Shown in pieces: positions 10,183 to 19,800 of a DNA stretch of 64,000 nucleotides. The DNA lies in the NCBI RefSeq assembly GCF_004614165.1, contig NZ_SPVG01000023.1:41064-105063 (forward strand), in the 5' to 3' direction. The stretch's first letter is position 1, and each line of letters begins with the position of its first letter. The notes below the pieces were generated by a model that was given only the letters and a program-made list of their open reading frames with translations, did no database searches and had not been told where the DNA came from. Position numbers and translations under genes: made by a program. Origin of the DNA: Duganella callida (GTDB lineage Bacteria; Pseudomonadota; Gammaproteobacteria; Burkholderiales; Burkholderiaceae_D).

Positions 10183-11258
10183 ATAAAGACTTGCCACGCT
10201 GGGCCACTGCGTTTGTCATGCCCGTTCTGAACCTGCTGTCGGCCCTGCTGGTGACCGCGCTGGTGATCCATCTGCTGGGCGAGAGCCCGACCGAATCGCT
10301 GGCGATCCTGGTCAACAGCGCCGTCGTCAATCCGGAAGGCTTGAGCTACACGCTGTTCTACGCCTCGACCTTCATCTTCACCGGACTGGCGGTATCGATC
10401 GCCATGCAGGCCGGCTTGTTCAACATCGGCGCCGAAGGCCAGATGTATTTCGCCGGCCTGGGTCTGACGCTGGCGATGCTGACGTTTGACGCCTCGCTGC
10501 CGGCCTGGCTGCTGATCCCGGTCGGCATGCTGGGCGCGGCGCTGTTCGGCGCGCTGTGGGCCTTCGTGCCCGGCTACCTGCAGGCCAAGCGCGGCAGCCA
10601 CGTGGTGGTCACCACCATCATGTTCAACTACATCGCCGCCGCGCTGATGAACACCATCATCGTCAAGCTGGTGCCGCCGGGCGAACAGAATCCGGCCAGT
10701 CGCGCCTTTGCCGCCGCCGCCGAGATGCCGCGCCTGAACCAGTGGTTCCCGATCCTGGGCGAGACGCCGCTCAACATCAGCTTCTTCCTGGCCATCATCG
10801 CGCTGGTGATCTACGGCGTGGTGGTGTCGCGTTCGGCCTGGGGCTTCAAGCTGCGCGCCACGGGACTGAACAAGCACGCGGCCCACTACGCGGGGGTCCG
10901 CATCAGCAAGATGATCATCATCGTCATGCTGATCTCGGGCGCGCTGGCGGGTCTGGGTTCGGTCAACTCCATCATGGGTTCGACCCACTACCTGTCGCTC
11001 AACTTCGTCGGCGGCGCCGGCTTTATCGGCATCGCCATCGCGCTGATGGGCCGCCAGAACCCGGTCGGCATCTTCCTGTCGGCGGTGCTGTTCGGCGCGC
11101 TGACCCAGGGCGGTTTCGATCTGTCGCTGGAAAAGCAGAACATCCCGCCCGAGACCGTGATCATGGTCCAGGGTCTGATCATCCTGTTCTGCGGCGCCAT
11201 GGAAAACCTGTACGGCCCGGCCATCGCCAAAGTGCTGAACCTGAAGAAGCGAGGATGA
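10179..11258 (+). CDS. Nucleoside ABC transporter permease 1
   Basis: 359-residue inner-membrane permease of the BPD_transp_2 type, with about eight to nine hydrophobic segments and the family motif LFNIGAEGQMYFAGLG near residue 85. It overlaps the ATPase gene by four bases and the second permease starts one base after its stop, so the operon is tightly coupled. It forms half of a heterodimeric channel. Typical partners in this family carry guanosine, adenosine or other nucleosides. Confidence 0.92.
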
Positions 11259-11259
11259 G

Positions 11260-12231
11260 ATGACTTTTGACGATCTCCATATCGGCAGTATCCTGGTATC
11301 GACCGTGCGCAACGCGCCGGTGCTGATTTTCGCCGGCATGGCCGGCCTGTTCGCCGAACGTTCGGGCGTGATCGACATCGGCCTGGAAGGCAAGATCCTG
11401 GCGTCGGCGTTTGTGTCGGCGGCGGTGGCGTTCGCCACGCAGAACCCGTGGTACGGCGTCATGGCCGGCATGCTGGTGTCGGTGCTGCTGGCGACGCTGC
11501 AGGCTTACATCGCCATCACCCAGAAGGGCAACCAGCTGGTGGGCGGCATCGCCATCAACATCGCCATGAGCGGTTTGACCTTCGTGGTGGCGCAGTATTT
11601 CTTCCAGCAGGGCGGGCGCACGCCGGACCTGGGCTCGGCGCGTCTGTTCGACGTGGTGCTGCCCGGCTCCGCCGCGATCGAGGGCGTGCCCTTCGTCGGC
11701 TGGCTGTATGCGCACCTGATCGGCGGCCACTCGGTGCTGGTGTACCTGGCGTTCGCGCTGGTGCCGCTGGTGCACTGGGTGATCTACCACAGCCGCTTCG
11801 GCCTGCGCCTGCGCGCCTGCGGCGAGAACCCGCACGCGGCCGACGCGGCCGGCATCAGCGTCGAGCGTCAGCGCTACATGGCGATGCTGATCGCCGGCGT
11901 ACTGTGCTCGTTCTCGGGTGCTTACATGTCGATCGTGCAGAGCGGCTTCTTCCTGCGCGATATGTCGGCTGGTGCCGGCTACCTGGCGCTGACCGCCATG
12001 GTGTTCGGTAACTGGCGTCCGCTGTACACCTTCCTGGGCTGTCTGATGTTCGGCTTCTTCGGCGCGGTGCAGATCCAGATCGAAGGCGTGGAACTGCCGC
12101 TGGTGGGCCGTCTGCCCGGCTCGATGATCCAGATGGTGCCGTACGTGCTGACCGTGATCGTACTGGCCGGCCTGATGGCCAAGTCGGTGGCGCCGAAAGC
12201 GCTCGGCACGCCATTCGTCAAGTCGCGTTAA
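11260..12231 (+). CDS. Nucleoside ABC transporter permease 2
   Basis: 323-residue inner-membrane permease, second half of the channel. It has hydrophobic segments throughout, the motif GVIDIGLEGKILASAFVSA and the coupling region LRLRACGENPHAADAAGIS. Its TAA stop lies in the palindrome TTAA, and the minus-strand cytochrome gene uses the same four bases for its own stop, so the two genes end on top of each other with no terminator between them. Confidence 0.92.
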   Translation: MTFDDLHIGSILVSTVRNAPVLIFAGMAGLFAERSGVIDIGLEGKILASAFVSAAVAFATQNPWYGVMAGMLVSVLLATLQAYIAITQKGNQLVGGIAINIAMSGLTFVVAQYFFQQGGRTPDLGSARLFDVVLPGSAAIEGVPFVGWLYAHLIGGHSVLVYLAFALVPLVHWVIYHSRFGLRLRACGENPHAADAAGISVERQRYMAMLIAGVLCSFSGAYMSIVQSGFFLRDMSAGAGYLALTAMVFGNWRPLYTFLGCLMFGFFGAVQIQIEGVELPLVGRLPGSMIQMVPYVLTVIVLAGLMAKSVAPKALGTPFVKSR

Positions 12232-12590
12232 AGCGTCTTCATATAGGACAGCAGGTCGGCGATCTGCTGTTCATCCTTGATTCCCCAGAAGCGCATCTTC
12301 GTGTCGGGCACCACATCGTGCGGGGCACGCAGGAATGCCGCCAGCGTTTTCTCATCCCACACCAGTCCCGATTTCTTCATCGCCTCCGAGTACTTGTAGT
12401 CCCTGGTGTCGCCGGCGCGGCGGCCGATGATATGGTTGAGCTGCGGACCATAGCCGGCGGTTGCATACGGCCCCACCGCGTGGCAGGACGCGCAGCGCTG
12501 GAACAGCAGCTTGCCGTTAGCCGGATTACCGGCAGCGCCGGCAATCAGAGGCACAGCGCTCATCAATGCAGTCAGAATAAGTCGTTTCAT
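12228..12590 (-). CDS. Class I c-type cytochrome
   Basis: 120-residue exported haem protein with a signal peptide of about 20 residues. The haem site is CASCH (33-37) and the probable axial methionine is Met99 in DTKMRFWG, a cytochrome c2/c550-like layout. The likely role is periplasmic electron transfer. The start at ATG 12590 is used because an upstream ATG lies in the hairpin repeat. It follows the S1/P1 nuclease gene but is separated from it by that repeat, so it may have its own transcript. Electron acceptance from xanthine dehydrogenase is conceivable but unsupported. Confidence 0.9.
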   Translation of the reverse strand: MKRLILTALMSAVPLIAGAAGNPANGKLLFQRCASCHAVGPYATAGYGPQLNHIIGRRAGDTRDYKYSEAMKKSGLVWDEKTLAAFLRAPHDVVPDTKMRFWGIKDEQQIADLLSYMKTL

Positions 12591-12601
12591 GATAGAAACT
12601 T

Positions 12602-12649
12602 GGGGACAGACCACGTTTTTGCAATGTTTCAAAAACGTGGTCTGTCCCC
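12602..12649. repeat. Palindromic interspersed repeat, copy 1
   Basis: Left arm GGGGACAGACCACGTTTTTG (12602-12621) and right arm (12630-12649) pair perfectly over 20 bp with an 8-base loop. Copy 2 at 56232-56288 shares GGGGACAGACCACG and a T-run core. The repeat lies between nuclease and cytochrome genes and looks like a REP-type element. Confidence 0.85.
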
Positions 12650-12662
12650 GAAGTTACCGCTG

Positions 12663-13763
12663 TTATGGCCAGATGGCTTTCAGCACGGCCGCAAGGTGGT
12701 AGCCGCCCTGGATCAGCTGCCCTTTGGCTTCGGCCGAGGATGGCACCGGATAGTTGTCCGGAATCGCCAGCGGCCAGACGTTGTACTGCTCGCCCGTGGT
12801 CTTGCTGGTCTGCTGCGTCATCGCGCCCGGCACCACGTCGGCATAGGCCAGCTTGGATACCACCAGCGTCTGGTCGGCCCACTCGTAGGGCCAGCTCACC
12901 GGGTCGCCGGTGTTCGGCGCCACCACCGGGTTGCCCGCGATGACCAGCAGCGCAAACTGCGACGGCGTGCGCGCACCGATGCGGCGGAAGGCATAGTTGA
13001 CCACCGTCGTGTCCCAGTACGAATGGAACGCGCGCGTGGTCTGCGGAGGACGTGGCGCGGCAGCGGCGGCAGGTGCGGCAGCGGCGCTGGCCTGTGGCGC
13101 CACGGCCGGCTTGTCCTCCGCCGGCGCTGCCGGGATCAATTGCGTGCTGTTGGAAGCCAGCTTGACATCGTCCAGCAGCAGGTTGTTGCCGCCCTGGGTG
13201 GCGAAAGCTTCCTTGTCGTCCAGCTGCTTCCGGGTCGGGATCACGAAGCCGCCGCTCTTGCCGACATAGCCCTCGCCCACGTGCAGCGGCTGCGCAATGT
13301 CGCCGGTCAGGTGGGTCAGCATCAGCAGCGCCTGGCGCGGCGTGAAATTGTGCGGATTGGTGGTCTTGTCGGCCTTCCCCTGCAGCACCAGAATGCACTG
13401 CTTCAGCGTCTGCACGATGTCGTGATCGGCCGTGCCGACGCCGTGGTCCTCATAATGCGACAGCTGGAACGGCACATCGGTGTAGTGATATTCGCTGTGC
13501 TGCGGGTTGGCGGTGGTGTAGGCCACCATCTCGTCCGTCTGCGGACCGCAGGAGGTTCCTTTCACGCAGTCCGCCCAGGTGGCGATCTTTTCCAGGCTCT
13601 CGCCCGGCAGCAGCAATGCCTGCACGTGCTGCCCGGCGCTGGTGCCCCTGATCAGCTGATCGGCGATGGCGCCCACCGCGCGGTGGCCGTCATAGCCCCA
13701 GGCGAACGCGTTGACGGAAACGAAAGCGCTGCTCAGCGCCAGTATGCATGCGAGCTTTTTCAT
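12663..13763 (-). CDS. Secreted S1/P1-type nuclease
   Basis: 366-residue zinc-dependent nuclease degrading single-stranded DNA/RNA to 5'-nucleotides, exported by a signal peptide ending NAFA|W. After cleavage Trp22 becomes the N-terminus, which in the P1 family binds zinc together with the next histidine (His27). Further ligand candidates are Asp65 (TWAD), His93 (YHYTD), His151, Asp155 and His161 (LTHLTGDIAQPLH), and His247 (FHSYWD). An Ala/Pro-rich insert (about residues 211-240) breaks the domain and is probably a surface loop. It overlaps the phospholipase D-like gene by four bases. Confidence 0.92.
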   Translation of the reverse strand: MKKLACILALSSAFVSVNAFAWGYDGHRAVGAIADQLIRGTSAGQHVQALLLPGESLEKIATWADCVKGTSCGPQTDEMVAYTTANPQHSEYHYTDVPFQLSHYEDHGVGTADHDIVQTLKQCILVLQGKADKTTNPHNFTPRQALLMLTHLTGDIAQPLHVGEGYVGKSGGFVIPTRKQLDDKEAFATQGGNNLLLDDVKLASNSTQLIPAAPAEDKPAVAPQASAAAAPAAAAAPRPPQTTRAFHSYWDTTVVNYAFRRIGARTPSQFALLVIAGNPVVAPNTGDPVSWPYEWADQTLVVSKLAYADVVPGAMTQQTSKTTGEQYNVWPLAIPDNYPVPSSAEAKGQLIQGGYHLAAVLKAIWP

Positions 13764-14983
13764 TCAGGGCTGCCTTTGGCTGGTTTCGGATACTGCTTGT
13801 TGATGTCGAGCGGCTGCGCGTAGGCCGAACTCCAGGTCTGCTCGTGCAGCGCGGCGATACGCTGCGCCATCTTCTCGTTGCGCATCACCACCTCCAGATT
13901 GCGCGACAGGTCCATGTAGCCGCCGGCCCAGTTGCTGGTGCCCACCCACGCCACCTGGTTGTCGATCACCATGGTCTTGCTGTGTATGACGCGCGCGAAC
14001 GGCACGAAACCGGTCGAGGCCACCGGCAGCGTCACCACGCGGATTTCCACGTTCGGCAGGATCGCCAGCGACTTCAGATAGACCTGCGCCGGTTGCTCCA
14101 GGTTCCAGTTGGACACCATCAGCTTGATTTTGACGCCACGGTTGGCGGCCGAGCGCACCGCGTTGTCGATCACCGCGTAGTAAGGCCGCGTGCCTTTCGG
14201 ACCGTAGCTGAGCGGCGCGTAGTCCAGCAGCTGGATACGCACCTCGCTCTTCGCTTCGGCCAGCAGCGCCGGCAGGCTGGTCTCGGAATCGCCGACGCCG
14301 GCGGGGTTGTACTTGTTGGGGCTGGACAGCAGGAACTGCGGCTGGTGGATGTCGGCCGTCACCGTCTTCTGGTTCAGCGCCGGCACCTGCATGGACTGCG
14401 TGGTCAGCGCCTGCGCGCGCCAGTCCTGGTTGAACACCGCCAGCACCTGGCTGACGATCTTCGGATCGGTGATGCGCAGGCCGGTTTCGTGGATATGCTC
14501 GAACGAGCGCCAGTCGAAATTCTGGCTGCCGATGTACGCCGTGGCGCCGTCCACCACCAGGTACTTGGCATGGATGATGCCATTGCCGGTCAGCTGGTTG
14601 TAATCGAGGATGCGGAACTCCAGGTTCGGGATCGCCTTCAGCCGGTCTATGGTCGGCTGCTCCGACAGGCCCACGCCCTTTTTGTCGAGCAGGAAGCGGA
14701 TCTTGACGCCACGCTTGCCGGCCGCCTCCAGGTGCTCGACCACCTTGTCGAACACGCTGCCCGGCTTGATCACCGCGTAGAACTGGCCGATGACGATTTC
14801 GTTTTTGGCGTGATCGAACAACTCGCTCCACACCACCGCCGGGCCGCGCAGATCGTCGCTGTGCAGCGACGTCTCGACCGGCGCGGTCTGTACCAGCTCG
14901 AAGCCGGGAATGGAAAACTCGGCGCGCGCCGGCGCGGCCAGCACGGCGGCCGACACCAGGGCGGAAAGGAAAAAACGACGCAT
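13760..14983 (-). CDS. Secreted phospholipase D-family protein (two HKD motifs)
   Basis: 407-residue phosphodiesterase with a signal peptide (1-21) and both catalytic motifs intact: His138-Lys140-Asp145 (HAKYLVVD) followed by GSQNFDW, and His334-Lys336-Asp341 (HSKTMVID) followed by GTSNWAGG. Family members split phospholipids, cardiolipin or nucleic-acid phosphodiesters. Sitting between a 5'-nucleotidase and a nuclease, a periplasmic phosphodiesterase or nuclease-like role is plausible. It lies 15 bases after the 5'-nucleotidase gene and overlaps the S1/P1 gene by ATGA, so the three are likely co-transcribed. Confidence 0.9.
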   Translation of the reverse strand: MRRFFLSALVSAAVLAAPARAEFSIPGFELVQTAPVETSLHSDDLRGPAVVWSELFDHAKNEIVIGQFYAVIKPGSVFDKVVEHLEAAGKRGVKIRFLLDKKGVGLSEQPTIDRLKAIPNLEFRILDYNQLTGNGIIHAKYLVVDGATAYIGSQNFDWRSFEHIHETGLRITDPKIVSQVLAVFNQDWRAQALTTQSMQVPALNQKTVTADIHQPQFLLSSPNKYNPAGVGDSETSLPALLAEAKSEVRIQLLDYAPLSYGPKGTRPYYAVIDNAVRSAANRGVKIKLMVSNWNLEQPAQVYLKSLAILPNVEIRVVTLPVASTGFVPFARVIHSKTMVIDNQVAWVGTSNWAGGYMDLSRNLEVVMRNEKMAQRIAALHEQTWSSAYAQPLDINKQYPKPAKGSPE

Positions 14984-14998
14984 AAAGACTCCAGTAAG

Positions 14999-16684
14999 TT
15001 ATTGCACGCTCTTGTAGCGCGTGAGCGGCGCGGCGGCGCCGGCCGGCTTGCGCTCCTGCTCGCGCCTGATCAGATAAGCGGTCAGCGCATCCACATCGCG
15101 GATGCCGGTCGGCGCGCGGTTGGCGCCTTTGGTGAAGGTGGGGAAGCCATCGCCGCCTTCGGCCAGAAAGTTATTGGTGACGACGCGGTAGCTGGCATCC
15201 ATCTGCAGCGGCATGCCGTTCAGCCGCACACTGTCCGGCACCACGCGGCCGCCTTCCGGTCTGGCCGGGTCCCACTCGTAGCTGAAGCCATCCGACACCT
15301 GCAGCAGGCCGCGCTTGTTGTCGCGGCCATCCAGCCACTGTTCTTCCAGCAGCTGCACGATCTGCGCGCCACGCAGGTTCATCACCGTCAACGTGTTCGA
15401 GAACGGCAGCACCGCCAGCGCATGGCCGACAGTGACACGATTGCCCTCGCCGCTGCCCAGATCCTGGCGGATGCCGCCCGGATTCTGCAGCGCGATCTGC
15501 GCGCCGAACGGACGGCCGGCGGACAGCATGGAATCGGCCACCAGGTCTCCCAGTGCCGACTCGCGGTCATGTTCCTTTTCGCGCTTCACCGTCGGCACGG
15601 CGATCGCCGCCACCGGACGCGCCAGCGCGGCGGCGCTGCGCTCGCGCGCCTTCCGCAGATACGCCGACAACACGGGATCGGCCGGCCACTCGCCCGGCGT
15701 CATCACCTCCTGCCGCGCGCTGACATCGCGCACGGTATTCGTATTGGTGTCCACCAGCAGGCGGATGCGGCCCAGCAGGTGGCCGGCCGTGTCGGACTGC
15801 GTCACCAGGCGGCCATCCACCTTGCACAGATAACCCTGGTGCGAGTGGCCGCTGATCACCAGCCGGATCGCCGGATCGAGGCGCTTGACGACATCGACGA
15901 TGTCGCCGCTCAGGTGCGAACAATCCTGCTGATCGAATTTATCGGTGGTGTGTCCGCCCTGGTGGATCAGCACCACGAACACGCCCACACCCTGCTTGCG
16001 CAGTTCAGGCAGCTGGCGGTTGATGGCGTCCGCCTCGTCGCCGAACTCCAGACCGGCGATGCCGGAGGCCAGCGAGGCCTCGGCGGTTTCCTTCAGCACC
16101 GCGCCGATGAAGCCGATCTTGACGCCATGCGCGCTCTCCACCTGGTAGGCCGGCAGCAGCGGCTTGCGCGTGTGCATGTCGATCACGTTGGCGGCCAGGT
16201 ACTGGAAGCGGGCGCCCTCGTAAGGGCCGTCGAACTTGCAGGCTTTGTCTTCGCGCGGCGATTTGCAGCCGCCCTTCTGCTGGCGCAGCAGCTCGACGCG
16301 GCCCTGATCGAATTCGTGGTTGCCCACCGAGGTCGCGCGCAGCCCGAGCAGATTCATCGCGCCTATGGTCGGTTCGTCCGCCCACATCGACGAGATGGCC
16401 GGACTGGCGCCGACCAGATCGCCGGCGCCGACCAGCAGCAGTTCCGGATCCTGTTTGCGCCACGCCTGCAGCGCCGCGCCCACGGTGTCGATGCCGCCGG
16501 CCTGGATCACCCGCTCGCCGCGGCCGGACACGCTGTCCAGCGTATAGCGGCTGGCTTCAAGGTTCCCGTGAAAATCGTTGAGCGCGACCAGCTGCACTTC
16601 GGTCACGCCGGGCGGCAGCGAAGCGCAACCGGCCAAGGCGGCAGCCAATGCAGCGGCCCACATCGGGCGCAGATATTTTTTCAT
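14999..16684 (-). CDS. 5'-nucleotidase-type lipoprotein (metallophosphatase)
   Basis: 561-residue UshA/NadN-like enzyme removing phosphate from nucleotides outside the inner membrane. The lipobox LAGC places lipidation at Cys20, so it is membrane anchored. The N-terminal metallophosphatase domain shows NDFHG (36-40), GAGDLVGASP, GNHEFD and GHSHQG. The C-terminal substrate-binding domain shows ALQNPGGIRQDL and NNFLAEGGDGFPTF. It is first in the presumed operon with the phospholipase D-like and S1/P1 genes. The S1/P1 nuclease would give it 5'-nucleotides and it would release nucleosides for uptake. Confidence 0.92.
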   Translation of the reverse strand: MKKYLRPMWAAALAAALAGCASLPPGVTEVQLVALNDFHGNLEASRYTLDSVSGRGERVIQAGGIDTVGAALQAWRKQDPELLLVGAGDLVGASPAISSMWADEPTIGAMNLLGLRATSVGNHEFDQGRVELLRQQKGGCKSPREDKACKFDGPYEGARFQYLAANVIDMHTRKPLLPAYQVESAHGVKIGFIGAVLKETAEASLASGIAGLEFGDEADAINRQLPELRKQGVGVFVVLIHQGGHTTDKFDQQDCSHLSGDIVDVVKRLDPAIRLVISGHSHQGYLCKVDGRLVTQSDTAGHLLGRIRLLVDTNTNTVRDVSARQEVMTPGEWPADPVLSAYLRKARERSAAALARPVAAIAVPTVKREKEHDRESALGDLVADSMLSAGRPFGAQIALQNPGGIRQDLGSGEGNRVTVGHALAVLPFSNTLTVMNLRGAQIVQLLEEQWLDGRDNKRGLLQVSDGFSYEWDPARPEGGRVVPDSVRLNGMPLQMDASYRVVTNNFLAEGGDGFPTFTKGANRAPTGIRDVDALTAYLIRREQERKPAGAAAPLTRYKSVQ

Positions 16685-16767
16685 TACTTAGCAAGCGGAG
16701 GTGAATCGAATATTGTACCGCCCAACCGGGCCGTCAAAAATGACAGCAGTTTTACGTTACAAAATAA

Positions 16768-16799
16768 AAAAACGGCTGATGTTGCCACCAGCCGTTTTT
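16768..16799 (-). terminator. Intrinsic terminator after the Oar-like TonB receptor gene
   Basis: AAAAACGGCTG (16768-16778) pairs with CAGCCGTTTTT (16789-16799) around a 10-base loop. Read on the minus strand, a run of T residues follows. The receptor stop is 33 bases upstream. The T-run on the other side would let it act in both directions. Confidence 0.85.
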
Positions 16800-16831
16800 G
16801 TCAGACAGGGATCAGACCAGTCGTGCCGAGC

Positions 16832-19800
16832 TTAGAACTCGTACTTGACGGTAGCCTGGATGGCCCACTGCGATTCGCCTTTGACCTGGCGGATATCGAC
16901 GGTCTCCACATCACGCACGCGGTAGATGTAGCGGCCCTGCGCATCCAGACCCTGGTAGTCGACGAAGCTGCGTGCCAGACCGCCGTTGGTCTGGAAGCCC
17001 ACTTCATTGATGTGGCCCCACTTCTTGTTCAGCAGGTTGCCGAAGTTGAAGATGTCCAGCGAGAAGGTGCCCTTGTTACCCTTGAACAGGCCAGGGATTT
17101 CCTGAGCGATACGCACGTCGAAGCTGTTGGTCCATGGCGCGAAGTCGGTGTTGCGGCCGACCACGCCACCAGCCGATTTCTTCAGGATCGAATTGCCGTT
17201 GACGATGCTCCAGAACTTGTCTTCGTTGGCGTGGTTGGTCGCGGTATCGCCGTAGAACACCACCTGGCCCGAACCTGGCGCCGACGGGATGAACATCAGG
17301 TCGTTGCCGGCCAGGCCGTCACCGTTCAAGTCATTGTTGACGGTCCAGCTGTACGGCTTGCCCGAACGGCCTTCGTAGAAGATACCCAGGGTGGTGTTGT
17401 ACGAACCGATCAGACGCTTGCGGAAGTTCACCAGCGCGCTGATACGGTCTTTCACCAGGTAGTTCGAGTTGGCGTTGACTTCTTCGTTAGGATTGAAGAT
17501 CGAGCGGCTGGCGTAGTTCGACGACGAGGTCGACGAGGTCAGCGGCGAGACTTCCTTGGCACTGGTGTAGGTGTACGCCAGCGACCAGTTCCAGCCGTTC
17601 ATCATCGGACGCGACAGCGACACGGTGGCCACGTTGGAACCGCCCTTGTCGGTCTTGGTGGCGACCAGCACGTTGTTGAAGGCCGAGTTGCTCAGTGCCT
17701 TGGCGGTGAAGCCCGTGCAAGCACCGTTGGTGATCGACGAACCGGTCGCCGACCAGCAAGCCGTGTTGTAGCCCTGCGCGTTGTAGTACAGCGGACGGCC
17801 GTCGGTACCGGTCTTGGTCGGCAGACCCAGGTTGGCGTTCTGGTAGTAGATCGCGTCCTTGGCCTTGGTGTTCAGGTATTCCAGACCCAGCACCAGGTTG
17901 TACCATGGCAGTTCGGTTTCCAGCGCGATGTTCGACTTCCACACCGACGGCTGACGCAGGCCAGGGGCCAGGACGTCGACGTTGGCGGCCGGGATCGAGC
18001 CGGTGAAGCTGGTGACCTGGTTGTTGATATCGGCACGGAACAAGCCATCGGTGGTCGGGCAGGCCGCGTAGCCCGAGATGCCGCAACCCACGGTGCGGGT
18101 CTGCACGCCGGTGTTCGAGAACGGGTTGGACAGCCACACGGTCAGTGCCGAACCCTGGAACAGGCCGGCGCCGCCGCGCACCTGCATCTTGCGCTCGCTG
18201 TCGAAGGTGTAGTTGAAGCCCACGCGCGGCTGGATCAGGTCCTGGCCGTCGAAGGTGTTGGTGTTGTCCAGGCCGAAACCGCCGGTGGCACGGGCGCCGG
18301 TGGCCGGGTTGCCGGCGACGGGCGCCAGCGCCACGGTGGCGTTACGCAGCGGACGGCCGCCGACGGCGGTCTTGTCGTAGCGGATGCCGTAGTTCACGGT
18401 CAGGTTTTTGTTGACGGTCCAGGTATCCTGCGCGAAGCCGCCATAGTTCTTCATGTCGAACTGGGCTACTGCGTCGTCCAGGGTCAGGCCCGGGTTGGCC
18501 ACCTGCACGCTGTACGAGGTCGGACGGCCGCGACGGAAGTTTTCCAGCACGGCGGCTTCCACCTGCGCGTTGGTGGCGGTGGCGCAGTTGAAGGTGCTGC
18601 TGTTCAGGAACTGGTAGTTGACGTTGTTGATACAGCCGAAGGTGTAGTTACCCCAGACGTTCTGCAGGAACGCGTTGTACACCTTGTTCTTGCTGTAGTC
18701 GCCACCGAACTTGACTTCGTGGTCGCCCAGCGACCAGTTGCCGGCGCCGTAAGCGTCGGTGGTCTTGGTGCCCAGGATGTTGCGCTGGCGGCTGTTGTCG
18801 GTACCGAAGTTCAGGAAGCGGTTGGCCGACGACACGGTCGACGGGGTGCCGGCCGGCAGCGCGCCCGAGAACTGCAGGCCGATCAGCGGCAGGGTCGAAT
18901 TCAGCTTCGGCAGCGAGTCATAGTCGCGGGTCGACAGTTTGAACTCGGTCGAGAAGGTCGGAGTCCAGTCGGACAGCAACTGCGCGACCTTGGTCTCGAT
19001 GGTCTTGTTCTGCTGATACCACTCGGAGTTCAGCGAAATGCCGGTGGCCGACAGGCCGGTGAACTGCGGCTCGCTCTGGTCGGTCTTCGAGTAGCGGAAC
19101 ATGGCGCGGTGATTCTCGTTGATGTTCCAGTCGACTTTCACCAGCTTGTCGGTCACGTTCAGCGCGGTACCCGAGGGCACGTCGCTGTTGCCGATGTCGA
19201 TGCCATAGGTGTTCTTGGCAATCGCTTGCGCCGAGGCGATGGCCGATGGGGTGATACCGACGTTGGTGACCGAGCTGCCCAGCGGGCCAAAGGCCGGCGC
19301 GGTACGGGTCGATTCCAGCTTTTCCCAGCCGGCGAACATGAACAGCTTGTCCTTGATGATCGGGAAGCCCAGGGTGCCGCCCTTGGTGGTTTCCTTGAAC
19401 GGCGCCGGTGCGGCGTAGGTGTCGGTCGACGCGTTGTAGCGGTCGCCGGCCAGCTTGTCGTTACGGAAGACGTAGTAGACCGAGCCCTTGACGGTGTTGG
19501 TGCCGGACTTGGTCACGGCGTTGATGTTGCCGCCGGTGTAGCCCTTCTGGGTCACGTCGTAGTTGGCGACGTTGATCTGCACCGACTGGATCGCTTCGAT
19601 CGAGATCGGCTGCTTGGCGGTCGGCGAGCCGGACGCTTCCAGACCGAAGGTGTCGTTCACCGACACGCCGTCGATGGTCAGCGAGTTATAGCGCGAGTTC
19701 TGGCCGGCCACGGACATTTCGCCGCGTTCCTTGTCGGTCTGCGACACGCGCGGGTCGGCACGGGCATAGTCCTGCAGGTTGCGGTTGATCGAACCCTGGA

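Noticed and set aside
12591-12632. N-terminal extension of the cytochrome c from an ATG inside the repeat
   Set aside because: The signal peptide begins at 12590, and the extension would be encoded by a palindromic repeat.
16768-16799. A further copy of the hairpin repeat family
   Set aside because: The arms (CGGCTG/CAGCCG with T-runs) are unrelated to GGGGACAGACCACG and fit an ordinary terminator.
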